Made by a program: the position numbers and the translations under genes. A DNA stretch of 64,000 nt from the NCBI GenBank assembly GCA_964544885.1, contig CAZJDX010000013.1:1-64000 (forward strand), read 5' to 3'. Shown here piece after piece: positions 61,447-64,000 of this stretch (its first letter is position 1; each line of letters begins with the position of its first letter). This DNA comes from QQVM01 sp964544885 (GTDB taxonomy: Bacteria > Bacteroidota > Bacteroidia > AKYH767-A > 2013-40CM-41-45). The notes below the pieces were generated by a model that had not been told where the DNA came from, did not search any database, and saw nothing but the letters and a program-made list of their open reading frames with translations.

Positions 61447-62205
61447 TCAGAATCTGGATACTATGGCTTTAATGACATTTTTCATATTCTGAAAGACCAG
61501 CTCTTTTGTCCACGCCCCCCAACCATCTGTCCAGCGTTGCGGATGAATATTCATCATTACCTGGGAAGGGAGTAAACCCGCATTGATCTTTCCTATCAGA
61601 TCCCCGGTTGAACGGATCTTTATATCAAAAGTTGAATTCACTTTATCCCTTACACTGTATACTGTACCGTTCCACATTCTTGATGTGTCCGTCAGGTAGA
61701 AAACCTTGCTGAAATCCGTATCAAAATATGGTTCTGCAAGTATACCGGATTTTTTATAATCGAACTGTTCCCAAAGACGTCTGTTATCCCAACGTGAAAG
61801 TGGACTACCATGCATACATATTGTCTTAACAGGGTATAATTTTCTGAACTTTTCAAGATTGACAAGGAACTGTTCATACGCCTTATCAACATCTCCATGA
61901 GTAAGTGAAAGATCTTCGTAGTGGTAACCGATCTCGTGACCCATTCCGGCAATAGCCTGTATGATTTCTTCGTCAAAACTTTGCCTGACCACTCTGAAAT
62001 AATAGGTTCCTTTTACTCCGGCTTCGGCTTCGAGTCTTGCCGTAAGCAGGGAGTTCACCGGCAGTCTGTCGACATCATGACGCAAGATCCACACCCTGCC
62101 TTTCTGCCCCTTCTCCATAAAACTCAGGTAAGGCATTAACTCATAACCCGCCGACTTAGCGGACAGGATCAGCGAATTGTAAATGCCCAAAGTAAAGTCA
62201 CGCAT
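61447..62205 (-). CDS. Polysaccharide-deacetylase-like protein
   Basis: The 252-residue protein has LRHDVDRLPVN (H43, D44, D46) and GHEIGYHYEDL (H90, H95), which match the metal-binding motifs of NodB-fold deacetylases. The later HGSPLSRWDNR and MMNIHPQRWTDGW carry further conserved histidines. It probably removes acetyl groups from a sugar in the pathway, but relatives in such loci are poorly studied. No signal peptide is evident, so it is cytosolic. Its start overlaps the end of the alpha/alpha-toroid gene by 8 nt. Confidence 0.85.
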   Translation of the reverse strand: MRDFTLGIYNSLILSAKSAGYELMPYLSFMEKGQKGRVWILRHDVDRLPVNSLLTARLEAEAGVKGTYYFRVVRQSFDEEIIQAIAGMGHEIGYHYEDLSLTHGDVDKAYEQFLVNLEKFRKLYPVKTICMHGSPLSRWDNRRLWEQFDYKKSGILAEPYFDTDFSKVFYLTDTSRMWNGTVYSVRDKVNSTFDIKIRSTGDLIGKINAGLLPSQVMMNIHPQRWTDGWGAWTKELVFQNMKNVIKAIVSRF

Positions 62206-63409
62206 AAGTAGAAGATGATCTTTCTTTTCTCGCTCTTAAGAGTTCTGTCAATGCCAGTAACATCCAGGCATTACTCCATCTCATGAAAGAGATTTTATTT
62301 GTGTAAAACCTGAGTTTCCGGTAATAAAAATATCCCTTTTGTTTATCCTGCATCATTGAGATTGTCCATGATGCTATTGTTCCGGCGAAGTCGAGCCCGG
62401 GCATGAATTCTTCCGCGGACCTGCTGAAAGTAATGATTCCCTGAGACTGATTGTGGATTTCAACAGGATACTCAACTGGAATTCTCCACAAACTTCTTCC
62501 ATCAGGCATAAACTGTTTTTCACGATAAAAAGAAAGACCCTTGATCCTGGCTTGCTTCCAATGAGCAGGTGCATTACCGGTTAATTCCATAATCGACTGT
62601 ATGGAATCCAGTACATAGCCCTGATGAAAGTCTACCTGATGTCTTTCCACCCCCGTTTCCGGATCAATCTTGTATTTCCAGTGACCATCCTCATGTTGCA
62701 TTGAAACTACATATTCAGCTGCGCTTATTGCCAGTTCTTTCAGCTTACTTTCACCGGTATGGGAATAAATACGCGCAAGGGTCTCGGCTGCCAAAAGGCT
62801 CGCGTTATAACAGCAGTCCTTCATATAAGGACTGTAGCTGAAACAAAGCCCTTTACCGAAAAAAGTGACCGGAACATCTTTGATAATAAAAGGGGCGATC
62901 CGAACCAGGAGGTCTTTCACATTTTCGTTTCGGCTTTGAAGGTAATATGCGTCCAGTGCCTGTGCGATAAAGCCGCTTGCCACTACCGTTGGTGCAAATG
63001 GAGGCAAATACTTTTGCGGGCTTGCCCATCCGAAATTATAGCCCCAGGAAACACCGTTGAATTTCCTGGAAGCATTTGACTCAAGCCATTTGAATAAAAA
63101 ATCTGTCTGTTGCGAAAAATCTTTCTCCGGAAAAAGCGTCTGAAGTTTTACGTAAGCCTGCAACAAGAGTCCAATACCTTTCGGATTATACTCCTTTCTT
63201 ATTCCCAGTAAGGGGCGGATGTTAACTGGATTTCTCTTCTGTATCTGTGTGGCGATCACAGCTGGCCAATTGGAAAAGACTCTGAAAGGGAAAGGTGAAT
63301 TGAGTGTATCATAAGGGTCGTATCCCTTGAACTTCTCTGTCTCTATGTAAGACCTGAGTTTTTCTATTGCTTCCTTCAGGCTTGCATCAGTTTCCGGTTT
63401 TGTGTTCAT
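62198..63409 (-). CDS. Alpha/alpha-toroid protein of the polysaccharide locus
   Basis: The 403-residue protein has a repeated helical pattern typical of alpha/alpha toroids (glycosyl hydrolase, heparinase-N or terpenoid-cyclase-like): LLLQAYVKLQTLFPEKDF, ASGFIAQALDAYYLQSR, AAETLARIYSHTGESKLK and VERHQVDFHQGYVLDSIQSI. The conserved WKYKIDPETG and HQVDFHQGYV may line a pocket. Related proteins are sometimes labelled delta-aminolevulinic acid dehydratase, but none of that enzyme's motifs are present. It overlaps the deacetylase gene by 8 nt, so both act in the same pathway, perhaps epimerising or lysing a sugar. Function not recognised. Confidence 0.7.
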   Translation of the reverse strand: MNTKPETDASLKEAIEKLRSYIETEKFKGYDPYDTLNSPFPFRVFSNWPAVIATQIQKRNPVNIRPLLGIRKEYNPKGIGLLLQAYVKLQTLFPEKDFSQQTDFLFKWLESNASRKFNGVSWGYNFGWASPQKYLPPFAPTVVASGFIAQALDAYYLQSRNENVKDLLVRIAPFIIKDVPVTFFGKGLCFSYSPYMKDCCYNASLLAAETLARIYSHTGESKLKELAISAAEYVVSMQHEDGHWKYKIDPETGVERHQVDFHQGYVLDSIQSIMELTGNAPAHWKQARIKGLSFYREKQFMPDGRSLWRIPVEYPVEIHNQSQGIITFSRSAEEFMPGLDFAGTIASWTISMMQDKQKGYFYYRKLRFYTNKISFMRWSNAWMLLALTELLRARKERSSSTYA

Positions 63410-63500
63410 ACCTGATGCGAATTATTGTTGTTCATTCTTCATTGAATATCGCTCTTCCGGCATGGAGGGTCCATCCTTTGCGACCGAACTCCGCTGCAAA

Positions 63501-64000
63501 TTATAATTCAATAAGAGCGCCTCCGGTTGCCGCAGATTCAAGAATCTTAAATGTGGCCAGAGTCGCTGAGTAGATCTCAGTGAATGGGATTGGATCTGCG
63601 GTATTGTTCCTGATTGAGTCCAGGAAAAGTTTTACCTCGGCTGAGTGTCCTTTATCCTGTTTACCTGTCTTCCTCACCGTATTTCTTCCCGTGATGGCAA
63701 GTTCTTTAAAATCATCCAACACACATACCTTTCCCGATCCATATACCTCCAGCTTTTCCTTCGGTAAATTTTTACTTCCATTGCTGAAGTAGGAGATCTG
63801 CGCGATGCTTCCATTGATAAAATTCAGCGTAATCGCCACGGTATCATTTAATCCTGATGCGTCTTTCATGATGGAGGCGTTCAAACTCCTGATTTCTGAT
63901 GAGGCAATAAAAGCACAGAGGTCTACAAAGTGGCACACCTCACCCAGAATTCTGCCGCCTCCGGTTTTTAAATCCTGTGTCCAGTGGTCTTTCGGTATGA
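63501..64000 (-). CDS. Gfo/Idh/MocA-family oxidoreductase, C-terminal part, cut by the window edge
   Basis: The frame stays open to the right edge (first full codon at 63998) and continues KDHWTQDLKTGGGRILGEVCHFVDLC upstream of the visible part, so the GTG at 63938 is not its start. The visible 166 residues are the C-terminal alpha/beta domain of an NAD(P)-dependent sugar oxidoreductase: GRILGEVCHFVD, VAITLNFINGSIAQISYFSNG, VYGSGKVCVLDDF and FLDSIRNNTADPIPF. Some members in polysaccharide loci are fused to a zinc-dependent alcohol dehydrogenase; the missing part would show whether this is one. It lies 91 bp upstream of the toroid gene. Confidence 0.88.
   Translation of the reverse strand, partial: IPKDHWTQDLKTGGGRILGEVCHFVDLCAFIASSEIRSLNASIMKDASGLNDTVAITLNFINGSIAQISYFSNGSKNLPKEKLEVYGSGKVCVLDDFKELAITGRNTVRKTGKQDKGHSAEVKLFLDSIRNNTADPIPFTEIYSATLATFKILESAATGGALIEL

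Noticed and set aside
62198..63409. Delta-aminolevulinic acid dehydratase, a label often given to such genes
   Set aside because: The sequence shows a repeated helical toroid pattern and none of the lysine or metal motifs of that enzyme.
1..64000. tRNA, rRNA or riboswitch genes in the intergenic regions
   Set aside because: No cloverleaf, rRNA-like stretch or known riboswitch core was seen by eye; a covariance-model scan was not possible here.

Overview
The window reads as a chromosome segment of a Bacteroidota bacterium. The evidence is the secreted proteins with type IX secretion (T9SS) type A C-terminal sorting domains, a PorV/PorQ-family barrel, a TonB-dependent receptor with a carboxypeptidase-regulatory-like N-terminus, promoter boxes of the TAnnTTTG type, and a thioredoxin/dnaE neighbourhood. 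No rRNA, tRNA, integrase or transposase was seen. Several regions show repeat-driven remodelling.

Layout. 1-460: CRISPR-like repeats at the left edge (two copies 30 nt apart, a third further on) around a small cysteine protein. 617-4080: DUF1801 protein, Rnk/GreA-like factor, PAP2 phosphatase, cation/proton antiporter. 4287-12102: two large secreted proteins that share a C-terminal module ending in dockerin-like calcium loops; the second carries a lysyl-oxidase-like domain with copper histidines and both quinone-cofactor residues conserved. 12217-22581: ECF sigma factor and a 3205-residue CotH-kinase/Ig-repeat surface protein. 22888-25811: di-haem cytochrome c peroxidase-like protein and a DUF58 protein. 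26057-32811: a run of T9SS beta-propeller proteins with relics of lost paralogues, a nonsense-interrupted CTD protein, a broken SprB-type gene and a tail-fibre-like C-terminal protein. 33008-33420: 122-bp tandem repeats.

33555-42610 is mostly housekeeping: trxA, dnaE, an orphan Dpp/Opp-type permease, GT2 glycosyltransferase and flippase-like membrane protein (overlapping genes), ruvC, HIT protein, greA. 42696-51764 (minus strand) holds a TonB receptor, a 1407-residue exported protein and a PorV/PorQ-like barrel with gaps under 40 bp, probably one outer-membrane/secretion unit. 52084-55647 is smc. 55992-64000 is a minus-strand surface-polysaccharide locus: Wzi-like protein, sugar transferase, DUF354 protein, hexapeptide acyltransferase, polysaccharide-deacetylase-like protein, alpha/alpha-toroid protein and an oxidoreductase that runs off the window.

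The common theme is the cell surface: T9SS cargo, an outer-membrane unit that may serve it, and polysaccharide synthesis. Coordinates and motifs were read by eye; family names rest on motif recognition without database searches.
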